From: Halichoerus grypus
Taxonomy: Eukaryota > Chordata > Mammalia > Carnivora > Phocidae
Assembly: GCF_964656455.1 (NCBI RefSeq)
Contig: NC_135721.1
Location: 87,400,754 to 87,464,753, forward strand
Direction: 5' to 3'
DNA: 64,000 bases
Part shown: piece by piece, positions 34,011 through 46,369 of the stretch
Layout: every line of letters begins with the position of its first letter
Numbering within the stretch: position 1 is the first letter of the stretch
Position numbers and translations under genes: made by a program
The notes under the pieces: generated by a model
The model's input: only the letters and a program-made list of their open reading frames with translations
Database searches by the model: none
Told to the model about the DNA's origin: nothing

Positions 34011-34769
34011 TCCCAGCATAGCATCATTGAGTCAGATACTAAATATATGTGCCAACCCCATTGCTCCATAATTATATACCTCTGGGCAGGCTCTATTAAC
34101 CCATGAGGAAAAGGAGGAGGATCTTGAGAGGTTCCACTGAGACACTGAATATGATGGTGCCTTTAAAGAGAAAGGTGATCCTACTTGTGAGGGGAGAAAC
34201 TTCAGTGTTTCCTTGCTATTCCTTTCTGATTTTGTCTTGAAAGGACTTTCTTGAAAGATGGAATACAATACAAGCTGTGAGAACCACCTCTGCCTAATTT
34301 AAGCAAAGGAAAGTCTTGGGATGCTTTGGGGATGGCCACAGACTTGAAAGAAAGCCAAAGTTCCTGGTTTCTAGAGGTCTGGTTCAGGAGCCCAGGGAAG
34401 GCTCTTCAGAGTCCTGGCCTCTGAATGAATCTTCTCTAACCATCTCCAGTTTTGTACTGCTCTAATTCAGGTTCTGGGAGAGAGCCCCTCTTTGAGTTAC
34501 TTGCCAATACTTGAGTGAGGGAGGAAAAGCATCTTGAGTGACACTCCTATCAAGACTGTATCCAACGTAGAAGCCTATTTCCACAAAACAAAGCAGTGGT
34601 GCTCCTAGCAGAAGAACAGGAGATGGGCTCTGGGCAGGCACACCCAACAGATGTCCACTACACTTAGCTCAGTGATTTGGTCACAGAAATATGTTTGCCA
34701 ATCAAATCTTAATTTACTGACACTGTCCCTTTGTCTTCTTACCAGTTAAAAGGAGAAGAAACCTGCATG
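34011..34769. other. Intergenic, no feature seen
   Basis: Mixed sequence with no repeat or gene recognised. Confidence 0.4.
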
Positions 34770-35150
34770 TGATGGCTAATTTCATGTGTTGATTTGACTG
34801 GGTTAGGGGATGGCCAGATAGCTACTTACACATCATTTCTGAGTGCGTCTGTGAGAATATTTCCCAAGAGATTAACATTTGAATCACTAGACTGAGTAAA
34901 GAAGATATTCCTTGCCAATGCAACTGGGCATCACCCCATCCATTCAGGGTCTGAAAAGAACAAAAGAAGAGGAAGAGTGAATTTTCTCTTTTGCTTGATC
35001 TAGGACATCCACCTTCTCCTGTCCTTGAATATTGGTGCTCCTGTTTCTCAGGCCTTTGGACTCAGACCAGGACTTAATACTGTCAGCCCCCTAATCCTCA
35101 AGCTTTTGAACTCAGATTGGGGCTATCAGTTTCCAAGGACAAAGACCAAA
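34770..35150 (+). repeat. LTR-like ancient repeat
   Basis: Starts TGTGATGGCTAATTTCATGTG and runs through 'gagattaacatttgaatcac' and 'ccattcagggtctgaaaaga', wording of a widespread mammalian repeat with LTR-like TG start. Family not assigned. Confidence 0.45.
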
Positions 35151-36779
35151 ATCTATATTTCTTATAATACCATGAGCCCCTTCAGTGGCTAGAGCAATGC
35201 TATGGAAACTCTCACCTGCCATCAGTCCCTCTTGGCCTCTGGATCCTGATGCAAAGGTTCTGCGTCAGTCCAGGTCCTCCAAGAAGCCAACCCTGAGATA
35301 AAGGGGAGGGAACTGGGAAAGTCTGGAAGCAACATTAATACCCATGCAAATTGACCCTGAGTGAAGAAGACAGGGAAGAAAGACTGGCTGGAGGTATCCT
35401 AGACCTCTGTGTGATGTAAGGAAGGTTCTGCCAAAGGAGAGAGCCTTCCAGCCAAAGTTGGCCATCAGAAGAGATCCATGTCTTCCAAGAATGTGGATGC
35501 TTCCACCTCCATGGCTGAAGCACCCAGTCACTGGCCGGGAGTAGGCCAGTAGCAGCGGTCAGTTACACCCCTGCCGTTTGAGGTCAATGAGATTCACTGT
35601 AGGGCCACAGCAGGTTCATGGTCATCTGTGCCTATGAAATTCTGAGAATCTAGGTCTGTTGACTCTCTAGGTCTAAATGATTATTCATTTTGTCTTATAC
35701 CTTCCTCGTGAGGTTTCTGATTTTTTTTTTTTAAGAAAAGCCCATGTCCTTGGCTAAAATATTAGATACGCCTAATTGAAGAGAGCACTAAATTGTATAT
35801 TTCTTGACTTCAATCGTAGCAATGCAAAAGTATAATTAAAGTAAAATTGCCTCTGATCCTGATGCTAATGCCCAGCTTTGCAACTTTTGAACTTGTTCTA
35901 TTAATTCACCCATGAATTAATATGCCTCTCATGAATCAAATTCACACAAGACTGGTTTATAAGCCATCATGCTAATTTATTAATGTTAAAAGAAGATACA
36001 ATCTTTGTAGTAAGCCACGATGTGGCTTTGATATTAGACCTCGTAGATCTGAGGCAGCAGAATTAGAGATCAAAGCTGCAAGGTAAGCATGGTGACCAAG
36101 GAAAGGAGGGGGTGGGGGAGGCTTTATGGATCTCTTCTGCACCACTGGTAGGCGTGCTGAGCTTCTACATGGAAGAGGGATCCAAGGTTCTGGCATCTTC
36201 TCTCTGACATGTGGAGATGGGCAGCTGCTGATGGGGCACTGACTCAGCCTTAGTAATAACACTGTTTATCACTTTCCATCCTCTCCTTCTGCTCTATGGT
36301 AGCCAGTTAACAAGAATTTTAATCTTGCTGCATAGTCGGTTTATGCATTCGGTAAACCCTTATATGAACATGAACAATAAACCCTTATATTCAATAAACT
36401 CTTAAATATGAACATGGTAATGGTACTGGGTATTGGGACTACAGTGCCAAGTAAGGTATGAACCTGCTCTTCACTTGCAGTGATAATGTAAAATATATAG
36501 ATAACTGACTAGAACATATATCTGGAAGACCCCACTGTTTTCTTCACTTTGCCCTCCATGGACCCCACATGGGTGATCATGCCACCTACTTCTGCTAATT
36601 CTTGGATTTAGACTCAGGCTCCCGGTGGTCTTCAGAAATCTAAACATTTATCTGCCACTTTCAATGTCTCTTCTTCATTCTCTTGCCCTTGCCAACCACC
36701 ATTCCTTCTTCCCCTAAGGTTCTTGCTTGGCTAAAGGTAGAGAACATACCCCCAAAGTTTTCTACCTTCTCTCTGCAAG
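35151..36779. other. Intergenic, no supported gene
   Basis: 35,250-35,545 ('agtccaggtcctccaagaag') may be another old LTR remnant. 35,700-36,780 shows nothing recognisable; 'ataaacccttatat' repeats occur near 36,360-36,400. Short open frames look random. Confidence 0.4.
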
Positions 36780-37544
36780 TAGTTTTCTTTGTGAGCATCT
36801 CAATCCTCATAGCTCCCTAATCATCTCGGTGCTGTTACCTCTCAAATTAGGATCGCTAGACCTCTCCTTTCTCTCAAGTTGCTGACCTACATTGTCCCTG
36901 CATATTTCTACTTGGATGGCTTGCCAGGAACCTCAAACTCAATCCAAGCCAATTCATTATCTTCCCACCAAACCAGTTCTACCTGCTGCCTCTCTGCCTT
37001 GGTTTGGCACCATCATTCTTTCAAGCACCTTTTCTTTCCCATGTTGTTCATATTTGAGCAGTTTTAAGACCTGTAAATGCTGCCTCAATCATAGCCCTGG
37101 CAGATCCCACTACCACCACCCTGCTTCAGTCCCTCATTATTGGTCTCTTATTATTTAAATAGCATCTTAATTATTTTCCCTCACTCTAGTCTCTCACTCT
37201 TTAGATACTTACTCCTCAAAGATATGAGGTCAGTCTTTTAAATCAAAGTGGAACCATGTCATTTCCTGGTTCACAAAATGTCAGTGGGTCCCTATTGTCC
37301 ACCAAGAGGACAAACCCCATGGTGTGGAATCCAAGTCCTTTCTAACGTGGCCTCAAATAATACTTTCTGACCTTACCTCACTCTAACTTCTATACCTTAT
37401 TTTCCATTCAAAATTCACTACTTACTAGTCTCCAAACACAACCCTCATTTTTCCCACTTCCAAACTTTTTCTTTTACTGTGTCCTACCTCAAATGCCTTA
37501 TCTTTTCACCCTACCCACCCCATTCATAACCATCATTCATAACC

Positions 37545-38710
37545 CAATAAAGCAATGGGCAGAGGACCTTGATAGACATTTTTCCAGGGAGACCTATAAA
37601 TGGTCAGAGGGCACTTGAAAAGATGCTCAGTATTGCTAATCATCAGGGAAACACAAATTCAAACCACAATGAGATATCACCTCACACCTGTTAGAATAGC
37701 TAATACCCCAAAGACAAGAGATAACAAGTGTTGGTGGGGATGTGGAGAAAAGGGAACCCTGTTGGTGGGAGTATAAACTAGCTACTATAGGAAATGGTAT
37801 GGAGGTTTCTCAAAAATTAAAACTAGAACTACCATATCACCCAGCAATCCCATTGCTAGTTATATATGGAAATATAGGGTATGGAAACAACCTAAGTGTC
37901 AATGAATGAATGGATAAAGAAAATATTACACACATTATGTATAAATATCATATATCATATATATCAATCATATATGTGAATTATATATATGGAGAGAGAG
38001 AGAGATAAAATTCAGCCATTTAGAAAGAAGGAAAGCCCGCCATTTGGGACAACATGGCATTATGCTAAGTGAAATAAGCCAGACACCAAAAGATAAATAC
38101 TGTATGATATCACTTACATGTGAAATCTAAAACAGTTGAACTCATGCAAGCAGAGTGGAGTGATAGTTGCTAGGGGCTGGGGGGAATGAGGATATGCTAG
38201 TCAAAGAGCACAAACTTTCAGTTATAAGAGGAACAAGTTCTGGGGAGCTAACGTACAGTGATACTGTATAGTATACTTGAAACTTGCTAAGAGCGTAAAT
38301 CTTTTTTTTTCTTTTCTTTTATTTATTTATTTATTTTTATTATTATGTTATGTTAATCACCATATATTACATCATTAGTTTTTGATGTAGTGTTCCATGA
38401 TTCATTGTTTGCGTATAACACCCAGCGCTCCATTCAATACGTGCCCTCTTTAATACTCATCACCAGGCTAACCCATCCCCCCACCCCCCTTTCTCTAGAA
38501 CCCTCAGTTTGTTTCTCAGAGTGCATAGTCTCTCATGGTGCTAAGAGCGTAAATCTTAGAGGAGTTCTCACCGCACACAAAATTACTTGAGGTGATTGGT
38601 GTGTTAACTTGATTGTGTAATCATTTCACAATCTATGAGTAAATCGAATTGTCACATTGTATACCTTAAACATATACAATTTTTGTCAGTTATACCTCAA
38701 TAAAACTGGA
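37545..38710 (+). repeat. Old L1 3' part, inside L2
   Basis: C-terminal ORF2 wording ('gcaatgggcagaggaccttg', 'atcagggaaacacaaattc', 'gagatatcacctcacacctg') and a 3' UTR ending 'cagttatacctcaataaaac'. AT-rich/(GA)n expansion at about 37930-38010. A younger antisense L1 end sits at 38304-38539. Confidence 0.85.
38304..38539 (-). mobile_element. Short L1 3' end (module B), antisense, 18-bp TSD
   Basis: T-rich tail with (ATTT)n at the left, then 'catcattagtttttgatgta' and 'tttctcagagtgcatagtct'. Perfect 18-bp TSD GCTAAGAGCGTAAATCTT at 38286-38303 and 38540-38557. Confidence 0.95.
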
Positions 38711-39310
38711 AAAAATTACTTTTATCCCTAAGAAAATCTTAGCCATCCTTTAAAGTTTAGTTCAAATTCCCTGCTTCAGTAAAGCATCGCCAGATTTTTG
38801 TCCTTGGAAGCTCTCTCACTATTGATTGCTGCTTCTTATGGCACCTACTACAATTTACCTAGTAACAACGCATAGAAATAGGAACATCTTATCTCCACTA
38901 CTCAGTTGTAAGGAAGCTTATCTTTCTTTTTGCATTCCCTCATCCAGTGCCCCACGGTGTCAAAGTATGGTCCACATCGTTAAGCATGTTGCCCGGTTCA
39001 GCTGAAATTTTTTCTTTTTGTATCAAGACTTTTACTATAAAGGAAACAGTACATTGATTTACATACACTCTGGTACAAGCTCTTTGTCTCATGTCGGACC
39101 ATTAACAAACAATTCACTGACCAGCACCAGACACAGTCCACACTTCGAGTAGTATGGCCCTAGGACACAGTATCTTCCAATACATATTTTAAGTGAATAA
39201 GTTAAAAATATTGGCTGTTGGGCAGTCTTACCCTCCTCTATTAAAAGTCATTACCTTATTCAGAGCTTGTTCAGTGGGAACAGCCTTTTCCCAGGGCCTT
39301 TATTAAAAAT

Positions 39311-39832
39311 TAGCAGCAATGTCCACAATAGGCAAACTGTGGAAAGAGCCGAGATGCCCTTCAACAGATGAATGGATAAAGAAGATGTGGTCCCTATATA
39401 CAATGGAATATTACTCAGCCATCAGAAAGGATATATACCCAACTTTTACATCAACATGGATGGGACTGGAGGAGATTATGCTAAGTGAAATAAGTCAAGC
39501 AGAGAAAGTCAATTATATGGTTTCACTTATTTGTGGAACATAAGGAATAGCATGGAGGACATTAGGAGAAGGAAGGGAAAAATGAAGGGGGGGAAATCGA
39601 AGGGGAAGATGAACTGTGAGAGACTATGGACTCTGAGAAACAAACTGAGGGTTCTAGAGGGGAGGGGGGTGGGGGGATGGGTTAGCCTGGTGATGGGTAT
39701 TAAGGAGGGCACGTACTGAAAGGAGCACTGGGTGTTATACGAAAACAATGAATCATGGATCACTACATCAAAAACTAATGATGTACTGTATGGTGACTAA
39801 CATAACATAGTAAAATAAAATTTTAAAAAAGA
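39311..39832 (+). mobile_element. L1 3' part with module-B-only 3' UTR
   Basis: The last 74 codons of ORF2 are open (39319-39543, ending 'EKVNYMVSLICGT'), followed directly by module B with its full front part ('ggacattaggagaaggaagg', 'aaaaatgaagg', 'actatggactctg') and an A-rich tail. No module A. No convincing TSD found. Confidence 0.9.
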
Positions 39833-40101
39833 AGGTGGAAAAAAAATAATCAGCTATTTTTTTAACTTCTCAGTTACCTGAAATGGTATTAACAGTTGGG
39901 GCAAATGAGAAAACCCTTGAAAAGCTGGAGAATAAAATGTCCATAGGGACTCTGAAAACCTCCAGCATATTCTTGGGAATCTAAAAGGCCACATGCCTGT
40001 GCAGAATTGTGTGCATGCTCAGGAAAGACTGAGAAGGCCCTGGTCTCTCACTTCCAGATAATGTTGATGGTCTGCACAATCCAGAATTGTAAATTGCCTT
40101 C
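39833..40101. other. Intergenic, no feature seen
   Basis: Short unassigned stretch; nothing recognised. Confidence 0.4.
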
Positions 40102-40117
40102 TAAAACACTGAAAACA

Positions 40118-40225
40118 GGGCACCTGGGTGGCTCAGATGGTTAAGCATCTGCCTTCGGCTCAGGTCATGATCCCAGGGTCCTGGGATCGAGTCCCACATC
40201 GGGCTCCCTGCTCCTTGGGAGCCTG

Positions 40226-40269
<44 letters not shown>

Positions 40270-40312
40270 GAATAAATAAATAAAATCTTAAAAAAAAAAA
40301 AAAAAGACTGTT
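40118..40312 (+). mobile_element. CAN-SINE (SINEC) with (CT)n
   Basis: Variant 'tgctccttgggagcctgc' with an expanded (CT)n at about 40229-40262 and AATAAATAAATAAAATCTT tail. TSD TAAAACACTGAAAACA at 40102-40117 and 40313-40328. Confidence 0.96.
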
Positions 40313-40831
40313 TAAAACACTGAAAACATGCCCCCACATAAACACAGAGCCCTTTAGCAAAAGCTCAGAGACTTGCTGGTTCAAGGCATTTAAGAAAATC
40401 TCAGACCAGTCATGAACAGACCATGAAGCTGACTGAACAGAGTATTCAGTGGCCACAGATGGCAAAGAATACACACTTTATAGAATCCGTTCAGGAAAGT
40501 CGCTAAACAAACAGAAATGACAATAAATGCTGAGCAGGGGAGAATCTAATTTAAGTCCAGTTTCAACAAAAAATATATGAGATAAGCAAAGAAACAGGGA
40601 AGTATGGCCCATATGCAGCCATGGGGAAAGCAGTCAATAGAAACTGCCCCTGAGGAAACCCAGACATTGGACTTTGTAGACAAGGACTTTAAATTAGCTA
40701 TTATAGATATGTTCAAAGAACTAAAGGAAACTATGTCTTCAGAAAAAAAGGAAAGCATGAGAATAATACCTCACCAAATAGATAATATCAATAAAGAGAA
40801 ATTATTTAAAAAAAATAGAAAATTGGGTGTT

Positions 40832-41029
40832 TATTTTTAAAGATTCATTTATTTGTTTTAGAGAGAGAGGGAGCATGAGCAGGAAGGGCAGAGGGAGAGA
40901 GAGAATTCCAAGCAGACTCTATGCTGAACGCAGAGCCTGACGCAGGGCTCAATCCCATGACCCTGAGGTCATGACCTGAGCTGAAACCAAGAGTCAGATG
41001 CTTAACCAACTGAGCCACCCAGGCACCCC
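40832..41029 (-). mobile_element. CAN-SINE, antisense, in ancient L1
   Basis: 'atttttaaagattcatttat' at the left, 'actgagccacccaggcacccc' at the right. TSD 'agaaaattgggtgtt' and 'agaaatttgggtgtt' with one change. Confidence 0.93.
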
Positions 41030-41194
41030 AGAAATTTGGGTGTTGAAAGTACAATCACTGAAATAGAAAATTCACTAGAAGGGCTCACCAGAAGATTTGA
41101 GCTGGCTGAAAAAATCATCAGCAAACTTGAAGATAATTTGTTTTTAGACTATCCAGTCTGAAAAACAGAAAGACAAAAAGAATAAAGCAAAATG

Positions 41195-41617
41195 AAAAAG
41201 CCTCAAAAAAGTGTGGGGCAACTTCATCAAAATAAAAAGCTTTTGCACAGCAAGGAAACAGTAGACAAAACCAAAAGGCAACCTACAGAATGGGAGAACA
41301 TATTTGCAAATGTCTTATCAGATAAAGGGCTGGTATTCAAAATCTATAGAGAACTTATCAAATTCAACACCCAAAAAACAAATAATCTAATCAAGAAATG
41401 GGCAGAAGACATAAACAGACATTTCTGCAAAGACTTACAGATGGCCAACAGACACATGAAAAAATGCTCAACATCACTAGGCATCAGGGAGATACAAATC
41501 AAAACCACAATGAGATACCACCTCACACTGGTCAGAACGGCTAAAATTAACTCAGGAAACAATAGATGTTGGCAAGGAAGCAGAGAAAGGGGAATCCTCT
41601 TACACTGTTGGTGTAAT
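41195..41617 (+). repeat. L1 ORF2 internal fragment lacking a 3' end
   Basis: Reads as part of ORF2 upstream of and into the Cys-rich C-terminal region ('[20 protein letters not shown]', 'NPIKKW'-like, '[13 protein letters not shown]'), mostly open over 41192-41617. It stops mid-ORF at the 'ctcttacactgttggtgt' words with no 3' UTR or A tail, and is followed at once by a SINE scrap. Confidence 0.85.
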
Positions 41618-41640
41618 GAATGCGCCACTCAGGTGCCCCG
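41618..41640 (-). repeat. SINE 5'-end scrap, antisense
   Basis: 'gcgccactcaggtgccccg' equals the first about 20 bases of a CAN-SINE in reverse, with nothing else of the element present, directly after a truncated L1. Confidence 0.6.
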
Positions 41641-41672
41641 CTTGAAAATATTTTAAAAAATAATAATGGCTG

Positions 41673-41881
41673 GGGGCGCCTGGGTGGCTCAGTCGTTAAG
41701 CATCTGCCTTCAGCTCAGGTCATGATCCCAGGGTCCTGGGATTGAACCCCACATCGGGTTCCCTGCTCAGCGGGGAGTGTGCTTCTCCCTCTCCAGCTTC
41801 CCCTGCTTGTGTTCCCTCTCTTGCTGTCTCTCTCTGTCAAACAAATAAATAAAATCTTAAAATAATAATAATAATAGTAAT
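41673..41881 (+). mobile_element. CAN-SINE (SINEC) with (AAT)n tail
   Basis: 'gggggcgcctgggtggctcag' head; tail AAATAAATAAAATCTTAAAATAATAAT with an expanded (AAT)n. TSD AATAATAATGGCTG at about 41659-41672 and 41882-41895. Confidence 0.95.
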
Positions 41882-42156
41882 AATAATAATGGCTGAAAAC
41901 TACCCACATTGGGTGGAAAACATTTTTCTACATGTCCAAGAAGCTCAACAAATTCCAAATAAGAGTAACTCAAAGAGATTTACATTTAGACATTTCATAA
42001 TCAAACTGTCAAAAGACACAGTGAATCTTAAAAGCAGCAAGAGAGAAGTGACTCATCATATCAAAGGGATCCTCAATAAGATTAACAGCTTATTTCTAAT
42101 CAGAAACCACGAAGGCCTGAAGACAGTGTAATGACATATTTAAAATGCTGAAATTA

Positions 42157-42356
42157 GGGGCACCTCGGTGGCTCAGTCGTAAAGCATCTGCCTTCGGCTC
42201 AGGTCATGAATCCCAGGGTCCTGGAATCGAGCCCCGCATCGGGCTCCCTGCTCGGCGGGAAGCCTACTTCTCCCTCTCCCACTCCCCCTGCTTGTGTTCC
42301 GTCTGTCGCTGTCTCTCTTGGTCAAATAAATAAAATCTTAAAAAAATAGAATAAAA
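42157..42356 (+). mobile_element. CAN-SINE (SINEC)
   Basis: 'ggggcacctcggtggctcag' head. TSD TAAAATGCTGAAATTA (16 bp, perfect) at 42141-42156 and 42357-42372. Confidence 0.96.
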
Positions 42357-42610
42357 TAAAATGCTGAAATTAAAATATTGTCAATCATGGATTCTATGCC
42401 CACAAAAACGTAGAAGAAATCAAGACATTCCCAGATAAACAAACAAAAAATTATGATAACACACTGCTAGCAAACCTGCCCTACAAGAAATATTAAAGGA
42501 GGTTCTTCAGATTGAAATGAAAGAGCACTAGACAATAACTTGAATCCACACAAAGAAATAAAAAACCCTGGTAAAGGTAACTACAGAGATAAATATAAAA
42601 AGACAGTTTA

Positions 42611-43045
42611 AGAGAAAGACATGTATCATATGACCTCACTGATATGAGGAATTCTTAATCTCAGGAAACAAACTGAGGGTTGCTGGAGTGGGGGGTGGGG
42701 TGGGAGGAATGGGGTGACTGGGTGATAGACACTGTGCTCTGGTAAGCGCTGTGAATTGTGCAAGACTGTTGAATCACAGATCTGTACCTCTGAAACAAAT
42801 AATGCAATATATGTTAAAAAAAAAAAAAGAAGATAGCAGGAGGGGAAGAATGAAGGGGGGAATCGGAGGGGGAGACGAACCATGAGAGACTATGGACTCT
42901 GAGAAACAAACTGAGGGTTCTAGAGGGGAGGGGGGTGGAAGGATGGGTTAGCCTGGTGATGGGTATTAAAGAGGGCATGTTCTGCATGGAGCACTGGGTG
43001 TTATGCACAAACAATGAATCATGGAACACTACATCTAAAAAAAAA
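42611..43045 (+). mobile_element. L1 3' end with chimeric A+B 3' UTR
   Basis: Starts in the last ORF2 codons ('gaaagacatgtatcatatga'), then module A ('gagggttgctggagtggggg'), an internal A run, then 'gatagcaggaggggaagaa' and module B, ending 'acactacatctaaaaaaa'. The terminal 'actaatgatgtaatgtatgg' piece is missing. TSD AAAAGACAGTTTA at about 42598-42610 and 43046-43058. Same A/B junction as the copy at 2505-7443. Confidence 0.93.
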
Positions 43046-44760
43046 AAAAGACAGTTTAATTGTGCTCTTTGTTTATAACTCTTTTCTTCTTCATGATTCA
43101 AAGCACAAGTGCGTAAAGCAATAATTATAAAACTCCATTGATGGCTTATAATTATAAAGATATAATTTGTATGAGAATAACTGCAAAAAGGAAGGAAGAG
43201 AGAACAAAGCTATATTGGAGCAAAGTTTTTATATTCTTTTAAAATTTAGTTGGTATTAATCACAATTAGATTGTTATGTTAATTGTTATCCCTAGGGCAG
43301 CCAGTAAGAAAATAACTTGTAAAGTGTTCTAAAATAAATGACAAGTGAATTAAAATGGTAAACTAGAAAAATGTCTATTTAACACAAAAGCTGGTCATAC
43401 AGAGGAAATGAAAAAGAGAAAAGATGTAAGATATATAGAAAACAAATAGTAAATTAGTAGATGTAAATCCTACTCAATACTTAATGTTACTACTTTATCA
43501 ATAATTACATTAAATATAAATAAAATTAGCACTCCATTAAGAAGGCAGAGAATGGCAGAAGGCATTTCTTAAACTAACAATCATGATCTAACTATGTACT
43601 TCTACAAGAGACATACTTTTGAGCCAAAGACACAAATAAGTTGAAATTAAAAGAATGGAAGAACATATACCATGCAAACAGTAACCAACGAAAGCTGGAG
43701 TGGCTATAGTAATATCAGACATAATAGACTTTAAGGCAAAAATTGTTACAAGAAACAAAGGACATTTTATAATGACAAAAGGATCAATCCATTAAGAAGG
43801 CATAACAATTATAAACATACATGCACCTCACAATAGAGCCCTAAAATACACTTAGCAAAATCTGACAGAGCTAATGGGAGAAACAAACAGTTCAACCATA
43901 ATAATTATAGGCTTCATTACCCTACTTCAAATAATGAATGGAAAAACTAGACAAAAGATTAACAAGGAAATGAAGATTTGAATAACACTGTAAGTCAGCT
44001 AAGAGACATCTATAGAAGACTATGCTCAACAAGAGCGGAATGTATATTCCTGTCAAGTGCACATGTAACATTCCCCAAAACAGACCATATCTTGGCCCAC
44101 AAAACAATTCCCAGGAAATGTAAAATAATTAAAATAGTATAAAGTATGTTCTCCAGGCACAATGGAATTAAATTAAAAAATGCAACAGAAATGTGGGAAA
44201 TACACAAATATGTAGAAATTAGACAACTCACTCATAAATAACCTATGAGTCAAAGAATAAAAAACAGGGAAAAATTCAAAAATATTTTGAGATGAATGAA
44301 AATGAAAAACAATATACCACAATTTATGGGATGGAGCTAAAGCAGTGCTTAAAGAGAAATGTATAGCTATAAATGCTTTTAGTGAAGAAAGGTCTTAAAT
44401 CAATAACCTAAACTTTCACCTTAAGAAACTAGAAAAAGACAAGTAAATGTCACCTAAAGCAAGCAGAAGAAAAAATTTAATAAAGCTTACAGCAGAAATG
44501 AATAAAATAGATAACAGGAAAAAAAATAGAGAAAATCAATGCAACCAAAAGCTGGCTCCTTGAAAATACAAACAAAATGTAAAACTGATAGGGATAGACC
44601 TTTAGTTAGACTGACAAAAAAGAGCTCAAATTACTAAATCAGGAATGAAAGCTGGGACATTACTACTAACCTTACAGCAATAAAAAGGACCTAGATGAAA
44701 CAGAAAAAATCCCCTAAAGAAATATATAACAGTTATCTACAAAATGGAGTTCTATTTATT

Positions 44761-45639
44761 TGCCTTACTATAAACAGGTATTTCCAAAGACTAACCAAAA
44801 ATTCAGGAAGGAGAGAGCGCATTTTGCCTATTGGCAGATGAGAGTGTCACATGCCTTCTTTTATTTCTTTATTTTGTTGTTAGATTCCTCTCTTAACTGA
44901 TTATCTAAATAGGATTAATGAAGAACCTTGCCTTTTCTCATAGATGTACTCAGAAGAGTAGCTCATTTTATGGGTATAAATGAATAAATGTATCGTTTGT
45001 TTCCAAAAGAACAGTGAAATCCACAAACGGGGAAATGGAAGACTTCCTTGCCATGGGGAACTATAACGTGGTCTAACAGGCTCTGCTAACACAAGCTATA
45101 ATCACTGGGGTGACCCAGTCCCAGGGATGCACTTAAGAACTTAAAAATCACAGCCAGCACCTTGCTTGCAGCCTTACCCACCCCATGTTTACGGGCTTTT
45201 AGCAACCATTTACAAATCTATGTATTAATAGAGTTTGTAGGGAGTCATGGCCTGCTTATTTCACAAGGATAAAGAAAGGTTTTATTCAAGTGTTTTTGTA
45301 AATATCCAACCTCATAATTTTCATCATCTGGTGAATTAGTTATTTCATATACTGGAGTTAAATTTGCAAATGGCAGTAAGACAAAGTTTCCCTTGATCTA
45401 TTTAGGAAAATTTGTTAGAGAATCATATTTTTGAAAACAGGAGATACTAGGCACATAAAAATCCTGGAAACTAAGATCTTTGGTACTTGAGAAAGAAGCT
45501 TGATTGAGTAAATTGTTTGAAAGATATTTTAAGACCCTGTATGTGACATCAAGACACAGTTGTATTTTGAGTCCATTAACAAGTAATCTGTTCTTGCTAG
45601 ACACACAGCAATGTCTCAGGGAATCTACCTGTATTCACC
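44761..45639. other. Intergenic, no feature seen
   Basis: Sequence after the ancient L1 end; nothing recognised apart from short chance frames. Confidence 0.4.
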
Positions 45640-46190
45640 TGGTCCTGCACTGTCCAATAAAATAGTGTTAGCCACATTTGGCTATTGAGCACTTGAAACG
45701 TGGCTAGTCCTAATTAGGATGTATTGGAAGTGTAAAACACACTATATTCCAAAGACTTAATACAAAAAAAAACCAATCTCAATTATTTTTTTTTAAAGAT
45801 TTATTTATTTGACAGAGAGAGACACAGCGAGAGAGGGAATACAATCAGGGAGAGTGGGAGAGGGAGAAGCAGGCTTCCCGCTGAGCAGGGAGCCCGATGC
45901 GGGGCTCGATCCCAGGACCCTGGGATCATGACCTGAGCCGAAGGCAGACGCTTAACGACTGAGCCACCCAGGCACCCCTAATCTCAATTATTTTTATACT
46001 GAGTATATATTGAAATATTTTGAGTATATTCAACTGAGGCAAACATTATTAAAATTAATTTCACCTGTTTCTTTTTACCTTTTTAATGTGGCTATAATTT
46101 AAGTTTACATATATGTAGCTCATATTGTACTTTCCTCCGACAGTGATGATCTGGTGTATTACAGATAACTTGACCTGTCCAGAGGGAGGA
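45640..46190. repeat. hAT-like DNA transposon remnant
   Basis: 'cactgtccaataaaatagtg', 'gccacatttggctattgagc', 'acttgaaacgtggctagtcc' and, after the SINE, 'taatgtggctataatttaag' follow the order of a common mammalian nonautonomous hAT element. Family not named. SINE inserted at 45791. Confidence 0.55.
45791..45979 (-). mobile_element. CAN-SINE (SINEC), antisense, in hAT-like remnant
   Basis: TSD AATCTCAATTATTTTT at 45775-45790 and 45980-45995, perfect. Head 'gagccacccaggcacccc' at the right. Confidence 0.96.
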
Positions 46191-46369
46191 TGCTGGAATT
46201 AGCATCACAAATAAGCAGGAACCCCGGGAAGGCCTGCAGAAATTTTCTTTCTGAAAACTCATTATGGAGAACTTTGGGAGAATGGAGTCGGGTTTTTCCA
46301 TCATTTCTTAATGCTGGCAATGTTCAAAAGACCAAAGAGGTAGCTAATAGGTTAAAAAACAAAAACCAG

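Larger units (their letters stand above)
36930..38960 (+). repeat. L2 element, split by an L1 (parts 36930-37540 and 38712-38960)
   Basis: Left part: 'ccatgtcatttcctggttca', 'gtgggtccctattgtccacc', 'ccaagtcctttctaacgtgg', then C-rich text ending in 'tgcctta'. Right part: 'tttagttcaaattccctgct', 'ggcacctactacaatttacc', resuming L2 order. The gap is filled by an L1. Diverged. Confidence 0.65.
40490..44760 (+). repeat. Ancient L1 (ORF1 to ORF2 5' half), host of nested insertions
   Basis: 40490-41180 and 41890-42600 resemble old L1/HAL1 ORF1 and the inter-ORF region ('gaaacccagacattggactttg', 'aacctgccctacaagaaat'). 43480-44760 resembles the ORF2 endonuclease domain onward ('tacttctacaagagacatac', 'ctggctccttgaaaatac'). 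All frames are heavily broken. Six younger inserts, including a 23-bp SINE remnant, interrupt it. Confidence 0.7.

Noticed and set aside
40229..40262. CRISPR-like or satellite array from (CT)n and similar tracts
   Set aside because: Plain dinucleotide repeats inside SINE bodies; no spacers. This is a mammalian nuclear locus.
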